From [Actinomadura] parvosata subsp. kistnae (GTDB taxonomy: Bacteria > Actinomycetota > Actinomycetes > Streptosporangiales > Streptosporangiaceae), in contig NZ_OOHJ01000031.1 of assembly GCF_900323885.1 (NCBI RefSeq), positions 1 through 64,000 of the forward strand: a stretch of DNA of 64,000 bases, read 5' to 3'. Shown one piece after another: positions 34,442-41,811 of the stretch. A program made the position numbers and the translations under genes. The notes beneath the pieces were generated by a model. That model was not told the origin of the DNA. It ran no database searches and saw only the letters and a program-made list of their open reading frames with translations. The stretch's first letter is position 1. Every line of letters starts with the position of its first letter.

Positions 34442-34780
34442 TCAGTCGAACTGGGCGACCGGCCGGACCACGACGTTGCCGGCGCGCGCCCCCGGGCAGC
34501 GGGCCGCCCAGTCGAGGGCGGCGTCGAGGTCGGGCACGTCGATGACGTAGAACCCGCCGAGGATCTCCCGCGTCTCGGCGAACGGCCCGTCGGTGACGGT
34601 CCGCTCGCCGGTGGCGCTCACGCGGACGGTGGTGGCGGTGGTGAGGTCGGCGAGCGACTCGCCGGCGACGAAGACGCCCGCGTCCCTGACGCTCTTGTCG
34701 TAGGCCACCCACTCCTCGAACGAGGTCTCCCCGGCCTCGCCGTCGATGCCGAGGCTGTTGATCAGCAGCATGTACTTCAT
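34442..34780 (-). CDS. YCII-related (DGPF) protein
   Basis: A 112-residue ferredoxin-fold YCII protein beginning MKYMLLINS and containing the signature VTDGPFAETREILGGFYV. Function unknown, but these genes are characteristically paired with ECF42 sigma factors and controlled by them; here the sigma gene follows 20 bases downstream. ATG 34780 has GGGAGA 6 bases upstream. The 290-base region upstream contains an A/T-rich palindrome unusual for this genome. Confidence 0.9.
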   Translation of the reverse strand: MKYMLLINSLGIDGEAGETSFEEWVAYDKSVRDAGVFVAGESLADLTTATTVRVSATGERTVTDGPFAETREILGGFYVIDVPDLDAALDWAARCPGARAGNVVVRPVAQFD

Positions 34781-34863
34781 GGTGTCTCCCTTGTCGTCCG
34801 GACGCGGCCGGAGTGCCGCGTCGCCCTGTCTACGAACGGGACCGGCCCGGAAGGACACGACCC

Positions 34864-34881
34864 GCGAAAAAACTTTTTCGC
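34864..34881. promoter_or_regulatory. A/T-rich 18-bp inverted repeat upstream of YCII
   Basis: GCGAAAAAACTTTTTCGC is an 8+8 perfect inverted repeat around AC, flanked by a wider CCCGCG (34861) / CGCGGG (34887) pair. Such A and T runs are rare in this window. It lies about 84 bases upstream of the YCII start and 190 upstream of the ATC-hydrolase-like gene, so it could serve either direction. Confidence 0.45.
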
Positions 34882-35070
34882 CCCGTCGCGGGCGCGGGCG
34901 GGTGCTCGCGCGTGGCATGATCGACGGGTCAGTATCCATGAAGTTCGTTGACGCCTGGTCGGTCGGTGGAGCGCGTCGGCGTGCTCGCTCGGTGGCGAGC
35001 ACGGTCGGCATGCTCCGCGTGAGGCCGAGCCGTGTTCGGGGCCGAGCCTGTCCCCGAAAGGACGTTACCC

Positions 35071-35757
35071 ATGTCCACCGACCAGTTCGGACTCACCGGC
35101 GGCGACTACGTCCCCGATCCCGGGCGTGAGACGGCGGCGCTCATCGACGGCTTCTTCGAGCACGTCGCCGCGACGCTGCGCGCGCACCACCTCCCCGCCG
35201 GCCTGCTCGCCTCCATGCGCGCCCGGCACGCGAAGCTGGAGAGCGCGAACGCGCACCTGATCGTCGACGAGCCCGCCCGCCACAACCTGCGCATCACCCT
35301 CGCCCTGGTGGCGGCGTACGAGGCGCTGCTGCCCCGGCTGGGGCGGGAGGTGGCCCTCGACGCGGTACGCGCCGCGTTGATCGAGCCGCTCGGCGCGGCC
35401 GTCCGTGAGGGCACCCGGGCGATGCTGGACGCGGCGCCCGACCCGTTCGCGGCCATGGTGGCCGTCTCCAAGTCCCGCGAGGAGCACGCCTTCGGCAAGG
35501 GGTTCGTCTTCCGCCGCACGGCCGACGACGACCGGCGTTACCTGCTGGAGGTGCGGCGCTGCTTCTACCACGACGTGCTCGTGGCGAACGGCGCTCCGGA
35601 GCTGACCCCGGCCCTGTGCGCGTTCGACGGCAACTGGATCGAGGCGATCGCCCCCGACCAGGACGGCTTCCGCTTCGACCGGCCCACCACGATCGGCCTG
35701 GGCGGCACCCACTGCCCGTTCCACTTCACGCGCACCGGCGCGGGAGAAGCCGGCTGA
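35071..35757 (+). CDS. L-2-amino-thiazoline-4-carboxylate hydrolase-like protein
   Basis: A 228-residue protein whose C-terminal half matches the ATC hydrolase family pattern: SREEHAFGKGFVFRR, YLLEVRRCFYHDVL, APELTPALCAFDGNWIEAI and GLGGTHCPFHF, with the conserved Cys residues. Characterised members hydrolyse 2-amino-thiazoline-4-carboxylate toward cysteine, but many relatives of this fold are uncharacterised. The N-terminal half is helical. ATG 35071 has GAAAGGA 8-9 bases upstream. A weak hairpin (CGCCCA/TGGGCG, 35763-35778) follows. Confidence 0.72.
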   Translation: MSTDQFGLTGGDYVPDPGRETAALIDGFFEHVAATLRAHHLPAGLLASMRARHAKLESANAHLIVDEPARHNLRITLALVAAYEALLPRLGREVALDAVRAALIEPLGAAVREGTRAMLDAAPDPFAAMVAVSKSREEHAFGKGFVFRRTADDDRRYLLEVRRCFYHDVLVANGAPELTPALCAFDGNWIEAIAPDQDGFRFDRPTTIGLGGTHCPFHFTRTGAGEAG

Positions 35758-35861
35758 AATCACGCCCAACGCTGGGCGAAATAGGGGTATATGCCCTCGA
35801 TTGTCATCTTCAACAGGCATAACGTCGAAAGGAGGGGGAGTCGACAGTCGGGGGAGGAATC

Positions 35862-35978
35862 ATGACCGGATTCCGTGAAGGAGGAGGTTGCCGGGGACGC
35901 CGCTGGCGGCGCCGCCGCTGCCGCCACCGCAGGCGCTGGTGGGGCGGCCCATGGGGCGGCGGCTGGGACTGGTGGTGA
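35862..35978 (+). CDS. 38-residue Arg/Trp/Gly-rich small ORF
   Basis: A short ORF with a strong ribosome site (GGGGGAGGAATC before the ATG). The peptide starts MTGFREGGGCRGRR. Its middle third is mostly Arg with one Cys and one His, and it ends WWGGPWGGGWDWW. It has two Cys, seven Trp and a very high positive charge. A strong hairpin 13 bases after the stop suggests a free-standing transcript. No family is recognised. A membrane-active or nucleic-acid-binding peptide, or a modified-peptide precursor, is conceivable, but no modifying enzyme is adjacent. It could be spurious. Confidence 0.42.
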   Translation: MTGFREGGGCRGRRWRRRRCRHRRRWWGGPWGGGWDWW

Positions 35979-35990
35979 GTCCTGACCGGA

Positions 35991-36017
35991 GGGGCGCGGT
36001 CGGATAGATCGCGCCCC
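35991..36017 (+). terminator. hairpin terminator after the small ORF
   Basis: GGGGCGCGGTC pairs with GATCGCGCCCC (11 pairs, one G-U) around GGATA. It lies 13 bases after the 38-codon ORF stop and 46 bases before the next gene. No T-run follows, as is common in actinomycetes. Confidence 0.6.
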
Positions 36018-36062
36018 GCCTGGGTAGCGGAACGCCGGTACGACGACGGACGGGAGTCACGG

Positions 36063-36377
36063 ATGGGCACGATGGTGCGGTACGGGAAGATGGCGATCAC
36101 CGACGGGTGCCTGCCCGGCGACCGGCTCGACCTGTACAACACCGGGCCGGGCGACGCCCATGTGGAGGTGACGTTCTGCGCCGAGGGCGGCCGGCCGCAG
36201 GGGCCGTTCCGGCTCGTCGTCCCGTCGCAGCGGACGCGCTCGCACGTGCTGGCCGACCTGGCCGGGCCCGGCCTGCCCGCCCCGGAGCGGCGCTACTCGG
36301 TCGTGGTGGTGTCGGACGCCCCGGTGCTCGTCCGGGCCGCGCAACGCGTGCCGGAGCCCCGGCGCCCCGCCGCCTGA
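36063..36377 (+). CDS. sensory rhodopsin transducer (ASRT)-like protein
   Basis: A 104-residue beta-sandwich protein of the Anabaena sensory rhodopsin transducer family: AITDGCLPGDRLDLYNTG, DAHVEVTFCAEGGRPQGPF, RLVVPSQRTRSHVLADL and SVVVVSDAPVLVRAAQR. In Anabaena the homologue is the soluble tetrameric partner of a microbial rhodopsin and may bind DNA or a small molecule. No rhodopsin gene is in this window, so here it is more likely a general ligand-binding or regulatory protein. It is slightly shorter than usual (about 125). ATG 36063 or 36072. Confidence 0.75.
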   Translation: MGTMVRYGKMAITDGCLPGDRLDLYNTGPGDAHVEVTFCAEGGRPQGPFRLVVPSQRTRSHVLADLAGPGLPAPERRYSVVVVSDAPVLVRAAQRVPEPRRPAA

Positions 36378-36384
36378 GCACCTG

Positions 36385-37356
36385 TCACAGGTCGAGGCGG
36401 CACAGGCCCTCGGCGAGGGCCTTGGTGGTGAGGCGGGTGCGGCTGTCGCAGCCCAGCTTGGCGAAGATGTGCTCCAGATGGGTGGTGACGGTGCGCACGC
36501 TGAGCACCAGCGCCGCCGCGATCTGCGGGTTGGAGTCGCCGGCCGCCACCCGGGTCAGGACGTCGACCTCCCGCCCCGTCAGGTCGTAGGGCAGGTGGCA
36601 GCGCCGCTCGGCGGCCACCGCTCCTTGCAGTGACCCCTGGAACCCCACGCCGGCCCGCAGCAGCCGCACCTCGTGCCAGCGCCCGCCGGCGCCGAGCCAG
36701 AGCCCGTGCCGGCTCAGCTCCCGCGAGTCGATGAACGCCCGCGCGTACGCGGCCATCGCCGGGTCGTCCCACAGCGCGGCCGAGACCTCGTGCCCGGGCA
36801 CCTCGCGGCGCGTGCCGAGCCGGTCGTAGGCGACCGCGCGGAAGCCCGGCGGCAGCCCGACCGGGTCGATGACGCACCTGCTCAGGTCGGTGACGTGCGC
36901 CAGCATCGGGCTCACGGCCGCCACCAGCGCGCCGGTGCGCCGGGGGAACGCCTGCCTGGCCGCCAGGTGCAGCAGCCCCGTGTAGCGGCCCTCGCGCAGG
37001 AACAGCGGCGCCGTCAGCCCGGCCCGCCAGCCGTAGGGGGCCAGGTGGCGGCGGAAGTAACGCTCGGTGCCCGGCTCGGGCATGGCGACGGGCGCGCGGG
37101 TGGCGATGGCCCGCCGGTACGCCTCCAGCCCGGCGTACTCCTCGGCCGCGTCGTGGTCGATGCGCGGATGGCCGTCGGAGACGACGCTCTGGTGCCGGCC
37201 CGTCGCGGGGTCGTAGGCGACGAACTCGTAGGCGTCGAGCGGCACCACGCGGCGCAGCGCCGCCATCGCGCCCTCGGCGCCGCCACCGCCCGCCACCTGG
37301 TAGCCGACCTCGGCGAACGCCTGGAGATGGCGCACGTCCACGGTGATCTCGGCCAC
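36385..37356 (-). CDS. LuxR family transcriptional regulator with GAF-like domain
   Basis: A 323-residue regulator. Residues about 15-150 look like a GAF-type sensor (PLDAYEFVAYDPATG, LTAPLFLREGRYTGLLHLAA). Residues 255-320 are the LuxR HTH (LTGREVDVLTRVAAGDSNPQ, LSVRTVTTHLEHIFAKLG). GTG 37356 sits 6 bases after TATAAA on the minus strand, fitting a leaderless start. It is divergent from the Thr leader and synthetase. Signal and targets are unknown. Confidence 0.87.
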   Translation of the reverse strand: MAEITVDVRHLQAFAEVGYQVAGGGGAEGAMAALRRVVPLDAYEFVAYDPATGRHQSVVSDGHPRIDHDAAEEYAGLEAYRRAIATRAPVAMPEPGTERYFRRHLAPYGWRAGLTAPLFLREGRYTGLLHLAARQAFPRRTGALVAAVSPMLAHVTDLSRCVIDPVGLPPGFRAVAYDRLGTRREVPGHEVSAALWDDPAMAAYARAFIDSRELSRHGLWLGAGGRWHEVRLLRAGVGFQGSLQGAVAAERRCHLPYDLTGREVDVLTRVAAGDSNPQIAAALVLSVRTVTTHLEHIFAKLGCDSRTRLTTKALAEGLCRLDL

Positions 37357-37424
37357 GGTGCTTTTATATCACTTGCCGTTTTCCAGCCCGGAAATTTACC
37401 CGGTGGCCGCACGGCGGGGGGTGC

Positions 37425-37430
37425 TAGGGT
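37425..37430 (+). promoter_or_regulatory. -10 element of the Thr leader/synthetase transcript
   Basis: TAGGGT ends 7 bases before the ATG of the Thr-rich leader peptide. This is the same spacing as at the IclR gene, so the leader is probably translated from the 5' end of a leaderless mRNA. The -35 is not clear. Confidence 0.55.
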
Positions 37431-37437
37431 CGTTCTC

Positions 37438-37488
37438 ATGCAGCGCGCTCTCGTCACGACGACGCCGGACACCGTCCCGGCGCGCTGA
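37438..37488 (+). CDS. Thr-rich leader peptide (attenuator)
   Basis: A 16-residue ORF, MQRALVTTTPDTVPAR, with four Thr codons including three consecutive ACG (37456-37464). It ends 66 bases before a threonyl-tRNA synthetase-like gene and is followed by a strong hairpin. Ribosome stalling at Thr codons when charged tRNA-Thr is scarce would alter folding of the downstream RNA. This is the logic of ribosome-mediated attenuation known for other amino-acid operons in actinobacteria. There is no ribosome site; the start is leaderless. No T-box consensus is present. Confidence 0.68.
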   Translation: MQRALVTTTPDTVPAR

Positions 37489-37496
37489 CTGCATGC

Positions 37497-37518
37497 TTCC
37501 CGGGCGGACGCCCGGGAG
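37497..37518 (+). terminator. attenuator hairpin upstream of the ThrRS-like gene
   Basis: TTCCCGGGC pairs with GCCCGGGAG (8 pairs plus a G-U) around GGAC. Because CCCGGG is self-complementary, TCCCGG at the end of the leader ORF (37475-37480) can pair with the same arms, giving the two exclusive folds an attenuator needs. Confidence 0.6.
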
Positions 37519-37554
37519 CCTGGTCGTTCGCCCTTTCCCTGAGAGAGGTTGATC

Positions 37555-38741
37555 ATGAACGACCACCGCAGGCTCGGCCGCGAGCTGGGCATCTTCGACA
37601 CCGATCCGCTCATCGGCTCCGGCCTGCCCTACTGGCTGCCCGCCGGGGCGGCCGTGCGCAAGGCCATTGAGGACTACGTGCACGAGCTGGAGCGCCGCAA
37701 CGGCTACCAGCACGTCAACTCGCCGGTGCTGGGCAAACGGGAGCTGTACGAGCGGTCGGGGCACTGGTCGCACTACGCCGAGGACATGTTCCCGCCGATG
37801 CGGGTGGGCGGGGAGGAGTTCGTGCTGCGGCCCAGCCTGTGCCCGCACCACGCGATCATCTACCGCTCCCGGCAGCGCAGCCACCGCGACCTGCCGCTGC
37901 GCGTCGCCGAGCTGGGCGGCATGTACCGCTCGGAGCTGTCGGGCGTGCTCGGCGGGCTGACCAGGGTGCGGGCCATCCAGCTCAACGACGGGCACGTGTT
38001 CTGCGCGCCCGAGCAGGCCGCCGCCGAGGTGTCGGCCGCGCTCGACCTGATCGAGACCGCCCACGAGCGGCTCGGCATCCGGGTCGCCCGCTACCGGCTG
38101 TCGCTGCGCGGCGAGGGCGCCAAGTTCGTGGACGACCCCGGCATGTGGGCGCGCTCCGAGTCGGTGCTGCGCGACGTGCTCAAGGAGCGGGGCCGCCCGT
38201 ACGACGAGGAACGCGGCGAGGGCGCCTTCTACGGCCCGAAGATCGACATCCAGATCGCCGACCCGGCGGGCCGCGAGTCCACCCTGTCCACCGTCCAGGT
38301 CGACTACTTCCAGCCCGAGCGCTTCGACCTGAGCTACGTCGGCGGCGAGCGGCCCGTGATGGTGCACCGCAGCGTGGTCGGCGGCCTGGAGCGGCTGGTC
38401 GCCCACCTCATCGAGGTGCACGGAGGCGCGTTCCCGGAGTGGATGGCGCCCGTGCAGGCCGTGGTGTTGCCGCTGTCGGACGCCGAGCTGCCCGCCGCCG
38501 AGCGGGTGCTGCGCCGCTGCGTGGCCGCCGGGCTGCGGGCCGAGCTGGCGCCCCGGACCGGGGCAGCCTCGGGGCCAGGATCAGGGCGCACCGGCTGGTG
38601 CCGTACCAGCTCGTGGTGGGGCCGCGCGAGGCGGCCGACGGGGGAGCGGCCGGGCGGGCGGCGGTGCGGCTGCGCGACGGCAGCCAGGCGGGGGAGGTGC
38701 CGATCGAGGAACTGGCCGCACGATCGCGGCCGTTCGCCTGA
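37555..38741 (+). CDS. short threonyl-tRNA synthetase-like protein, frame-disrupted near the C-terminus
   Basis: A class II threonyl-tRNA synthetase core without the TGS and editing domains; about 395 residues if the frame is restored. It has GLPYWLPAGAAVRKAIEDYV (motif 1) and MYRSELSGVLGGLTRVRAIQ (motif 2). The zinc ligands Cys in RPSLCPHH, His in LNDGHVFC and His in VMVHRSVVGG (motif 3 region) are all present. Near 38545-38562 the frame breaks; the anticodon-binding end (LGARIRAHRLVPYQLVVGPR) continues in the -1 frame to 38741. Uncorrected, the ORF runs to 38763. The Thr leader upstream suggests stress-induced or self-resistance synthetase duty. Confidence 0.82.
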
Positions 38742-38831
38742 AAAGCGGAAATCAAATGCATAACAGAGGCTTCCCTGATCGCGTAAACGGCTCGTAAAGT
38801 CCCTGCAACGCCGTGTCGGGGGAGGACGCAC

Positions 38832-40811
38832 TTGACCGAGCTGAGCGATCGCGAGTCAGAGCTGGTCTCCGCTCACGAGCAGGAACGTCCGGCGCGGCGA
38901 CTGGGCGGGCCGCTCAAGCTCGGCGTCTGGGTCATGGGCGGGCTGCTTTCCGCGTACTCGCTGGTGGTGGTCTTCCGGCCGGTCGAGACGATCCAGCACC
39001 GCATGACGTTCCTGGCGGTGGCGCTGCCGCTGGTGTTCCTCTGCTACCGCTCGGGGCTGGCGCCGTTCGCGCGGCGCCTCCTGCGGCGCCCCGAGCCGCC
39101 ACCTGCGCCGCAGGACGGCGAGCGGCGGGCGGAGTGGCCGAGCCCGATGGACTGGGTGCTGGCCGCGATGGCGCTGGCCGTGCTCGTCTACCCGCTGCTG
39201 GACATCGATGCCTTCCGCGACCGGGGCTCGGGCGCGGCGCTGACGGACGTGGACGTGGTGGCGGGCGTCGTGCTGACGGTGCTGCTGCTGGAGGCGGTAC
39301 GGCGGACGGTCGGCTGGTCCTTCGCCATCATTTGCCTCCTTTTCCTGCTTTATACGTACTACGGCTCATATTTGCCCATTGACTGGACTATCGGGCATTC
39401 CGGGTTTGATATCGGACAAATCGTCTCGCAGCTTTACACCGGCACCGAGGGTTTCTTCGGCGTGCCCATGCAGGTGGCCGCCAGCTACATCATCCTGTTC
39501 ACCATCTACGGCGCCGTGCTCGACTACTCCGGCGCCAGCAAGTTCTTCATCGACCTCAGCTTCGCCGCCTTCCGCCGCTCCCGCGCCGCCCCCGGCCGCA
39601 CCGTCACCACGGCCGGCTTCCTGCTCGGCACCGTGTCGGGCTCCGGCGTGGCCACCACGGTCAGCCTGGGCAGCGTGGCCTGGCCGGTGCTGCGGCGGGC
39701 CGGCTACCCGAAGGAGGCCGCGGGCGGCATCCTCGCCGCCGGCGGCATCGGCGCCATCCTGTCGCCGCCCACGCTGGGCGCCGCGGCGTTCATCATCGCC
39801 GAGTACCTCGGGGTCGGCTACCTCCAGGTGCTGCTGTACGCGACCATCCCCACGCTGCTGTACTACCTCGGCATCTTCCTGGCCATCGAGATCGACTCGC
39901 GCCACTTCGGCACCCAGGCCGTGCAGGTGGACACGCCCGGCGTCGGCCGGCTGCTGCTGCGCTTCGGCTACCACTTCAGCTCGCTGCTCCTCATCGTCGT
40001 GCTGATGGCGCTCGACCGCTCGGCGTTCCAGTCCGTGGTGATCGCCACGGCGATCGCGTTCCTGCTGTCGTTCCTCGACCCGCGGCACCGCATGGGGCCC
40101 AAGCGCGTCGGGCAGGCGCTGGCCAGGGGCACGCTGGAGGTGCTGCCCGTCACCGCGGTCTGCGCGGCGGCCGGCATCATCGTGGGCACGATCACGCTCA
40201 CCGGCCTCGGCCAGAACCTCGCCGACATCATCGTGGACCTCGGCGCCGGCAACCTCGTCATCACCACCGCCATGGCGGCCGTCGCGGTGCTGCTGCTGGG
40301 CCTGGCCGTGCCGGTGACGGCCAGCTTCATCATCGCCGCCGTGATCATCGGGCCGGCGCTGTTCGACCTCGGGGTCACCCGGCCCGAGGCGTACATGTTC
40401 GTCTTCTACTACGCGGTCCTGTCGGAGGTGAGCCCGCCCACGGCGCTGTCCGCGGTCGCCGCCGCCGCGATCACCGGCGGCAACACGTACCGGACCATGA
40501 TGATGACCTGGCGTTACACGTTGCCGGCCTTCCTGGTGCCGTTCGCCTTCGTGCTGACGCCCAACGGGCAGGCCCTGCTCGCGCAGGGGCCGCTCGGCAC
40601 CGTGCTGCTGATGACCGCGGTCTCGGCCGTCGCGGTGGCCGCCCTGGCCATGGCCACCGGCGGGCTGGCCCGCTGGCCGGAGCGGCTGCTCGCGGCGGTG
40701 GCCGCGGTGCTGCTGCTGTTCCTTGAGCCCGTCCCGATCGTCACCGGCCTGGCCGTGCTGGCCGTGGCCGTCGCCCTGCACCTGTTCAGAAGCAGAAGGG
40801 ACCCGAAGTGA
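38832..40811 (+). CDS. TAXI-type TRAP transporter fused permease
   Basis: A 659-residue polytopic membrane protein, the fused small-plus-large (4TM/12TM) permease of TAXI TRAP transporters. A soluble N-terminus of about 28 residues is followed by many helices. DctM marks include LLGTVSGSGVATTVSLGSVA, GGIGAILSPPTLGAAAFIIAE and YAVLSEVSPPTALSAVAAAA. It imports an organic acid using an ion gradient. TTG 38832 has GGGGGAGG 6-7 bases upstream. Its stop overlaps the binding-protein start (GTGA). Codons for residues about 167-200 are unusually A/T-rich. Confidence 0.93.
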   Translation: MTELSDRESELVSAHEQERPARRLGGPLKLGVWVMGGLLSAYSLVVVFRPVETIQHRMTFLAVALPLVFLCYRSGLAPFARRLLRRPEPPPAPQDGERRAEWPSPMDWVLAAMALAVLVYPLLDIDAFRDRGSGAALTDVDVVAGVVLTVLLLEAVRRTVGWSFAIICLLFLLYTYYGSYLPIDWTIGHSGFDIGQIVSQLYTGTEGFFGVPMQVAASYIILFTIYGAVLDYSGASKFFIDLSFAAFRRSRAAPGRTVTTAGFLLGTVSGSGVATTVSLGSVAWPVLRRAGYPKEAAGGILAAGGIGAILSPPTLGAAAFIIAEYLGVGYLQVLLYATIPTLLYYLGIFLAIEIDSRHFGTQAVQVDTPGVGRLLLRFGYHFSSLLLIVVLMALDRSAFQSVVIATAIAFLLSFLDPRHRMGPKRVGQALARGTLEVLPVTAVCAAAGIIVGTITLTGLGQNLADIIVDLGAGNLVITTAMAAVAVLLLGLAVPVTASFIIAAVIIGPALFDLGVTRPEAYMFVFYYAVLSEVSPPTALSAVAAAAITGGNTYRTMMMTWRYTLPAFLVPFAFVLTPNGQALLAQGPLGTVLLMTAVSAVAVAALAMATGGLARWPERLLAAVAAVLLLFLEPVPIVTGLAVLAVAVALHLFRSRRDPK

Positions 40812-41785
40812 AGCGCATGTTCACGCCGGAAGTGAAGCGCATGTTCACGATCGCCGCCGCCGCCGTCCTGGCCGTCGCGGGCTGCGGCGGGCAGGGCGCG
40901 GGCGGCGGCTCGGGCAACCGCATCGTGATCGCCACCGGCGGCACGAGCGGCGTCTACTACGTCTACGGCGGCGGCCTGGCCCAGCAGCTGTCGGCCACCA
41001 TCCCCCAGACCCGCGCCATCGCCTCGGCCACCTCGGCCTCCGTCGAGAACATCAAGCTGCTGGCCTCCGGCAAGGCCCAGATCGGCTTCTCCCAGGCCGA
41101 CACCGCCGCCGACGCCGTCAACGGCAAGGACACCTTCACCGCCAAGCAGCCCGTCAAGGCCATCGCCCGCATCTACGACAACTACGCGCACGTCGTGGTC
41201 GCCCCCGGCGTCCAGGCCACCAAGCTCGCCGACCTCAGGGGCAAGACCGTCTCGCTCGGCCCCGCCAACTCCGGCACCCAGGTCGTCGCCAGGCGCATGC
41301 TGCAGGCGGCCGGCCTCGACCCCGACACCGACATCAGCAAGCAGCAGCTGTCCATCAACGAATCGGTGCAGGCGGTCAAGGACGACACGATCGACGCGTT
41401 CTTCTGGGTCGGCGGCCTGCCCACGGCCGGCATCACCGACCTGGCCGCCAGCAAGAGCAGGATGAAGATGCTCGACACCCGCGACGTGCTGGCGAAGCTG
41501 CAGCAGACGTACGGGCCGCAGTACGCCCTGCTCGACGTGGACCTGGCCGACACCTACAAGCTGTCCGGCACGATCAGGACCATCGGCATCGCGAACGTGC
41601 TGCTCGTCCCCACCTCCATGAACGAGCAGCTCGCCTATGACATCACCAAGACCCTGTTCGAGAAGAAGGCCGAGCTGGCGATGGTGCACCCGGAGGCCCG
41701 CAAGCTCGACCCGGCACTCGGGCAGCAGGTCGCCCCGGTCGAGCTGCACCCGGGCGCGGCCCGCTACTACAAGGAGAAGGGCTGA
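40808..41785 (+). CDS. TAXI family TRAP transporter solute-binding lipoprotein
   Basis: A 325-residue extracytoplasmic receptor. After a signal peptide ending AVAGC (lipobox), the mature protein shows the TAXI signature IATGGTSGVYYVYGGGLAQQ, SATSASVENIKLLASGKAQI and SLGPANSGTQVVARRML. Ligands in this family include glutamate and other carboxylates. The N-terminus is duplicated: VKRMFT occurs twice because a 24-base unit is repeated, so GTG 40808 and GTG 40832 are nearly equivalent starts. It is coupled to the permease upstream by a four-base overlap. Confidence 0.93.
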   Translation: MKRMFTPEVKRMFTIAAAAVLAVAGCGGQGAGGGSGNRIVIATGGTSGVYYVYGGGLAQQLSATIPQTRAIASATSASVENIKLLASGKAQIGFSQADTAADAVNGKDTFTAKQPVKAIARIYDNYAHVVVAPGVQATKLADLRGKTVSLGPANSGTQVVARRMLQAAGLDPDTDISKQQLSINESVQAVKDDTIDAFFWVGGLPTAGITDLAASKSRMKMLDTRDVLAKLQQTYGPQYALLDVDLADTYKLSGTIRTIGIANVLLVPTSMNEQLAYDITKTLFEKKAELAMVHPEARKLDPALGQQVAPVELHPGAARYYKEKG

Positions 41786-41811
41786 TCCGCCTGCTCCTGG
41801 CGCTCGCGGCG

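Noticed and set aside
37438-37554. T-box riboswitch for the synthetase gene
   Set aside because: No T-box consensus or specifier-loop arrangement could be found; a short leader ORF explains the region better.
38545-38562. Programmed ribosomal frameshift in the ThrRS-like gene
   Set aside because: No slippery heptamer with a downstream pseudoknot was seen, and four other genes show the same one-base deficit, favouring sequence error.
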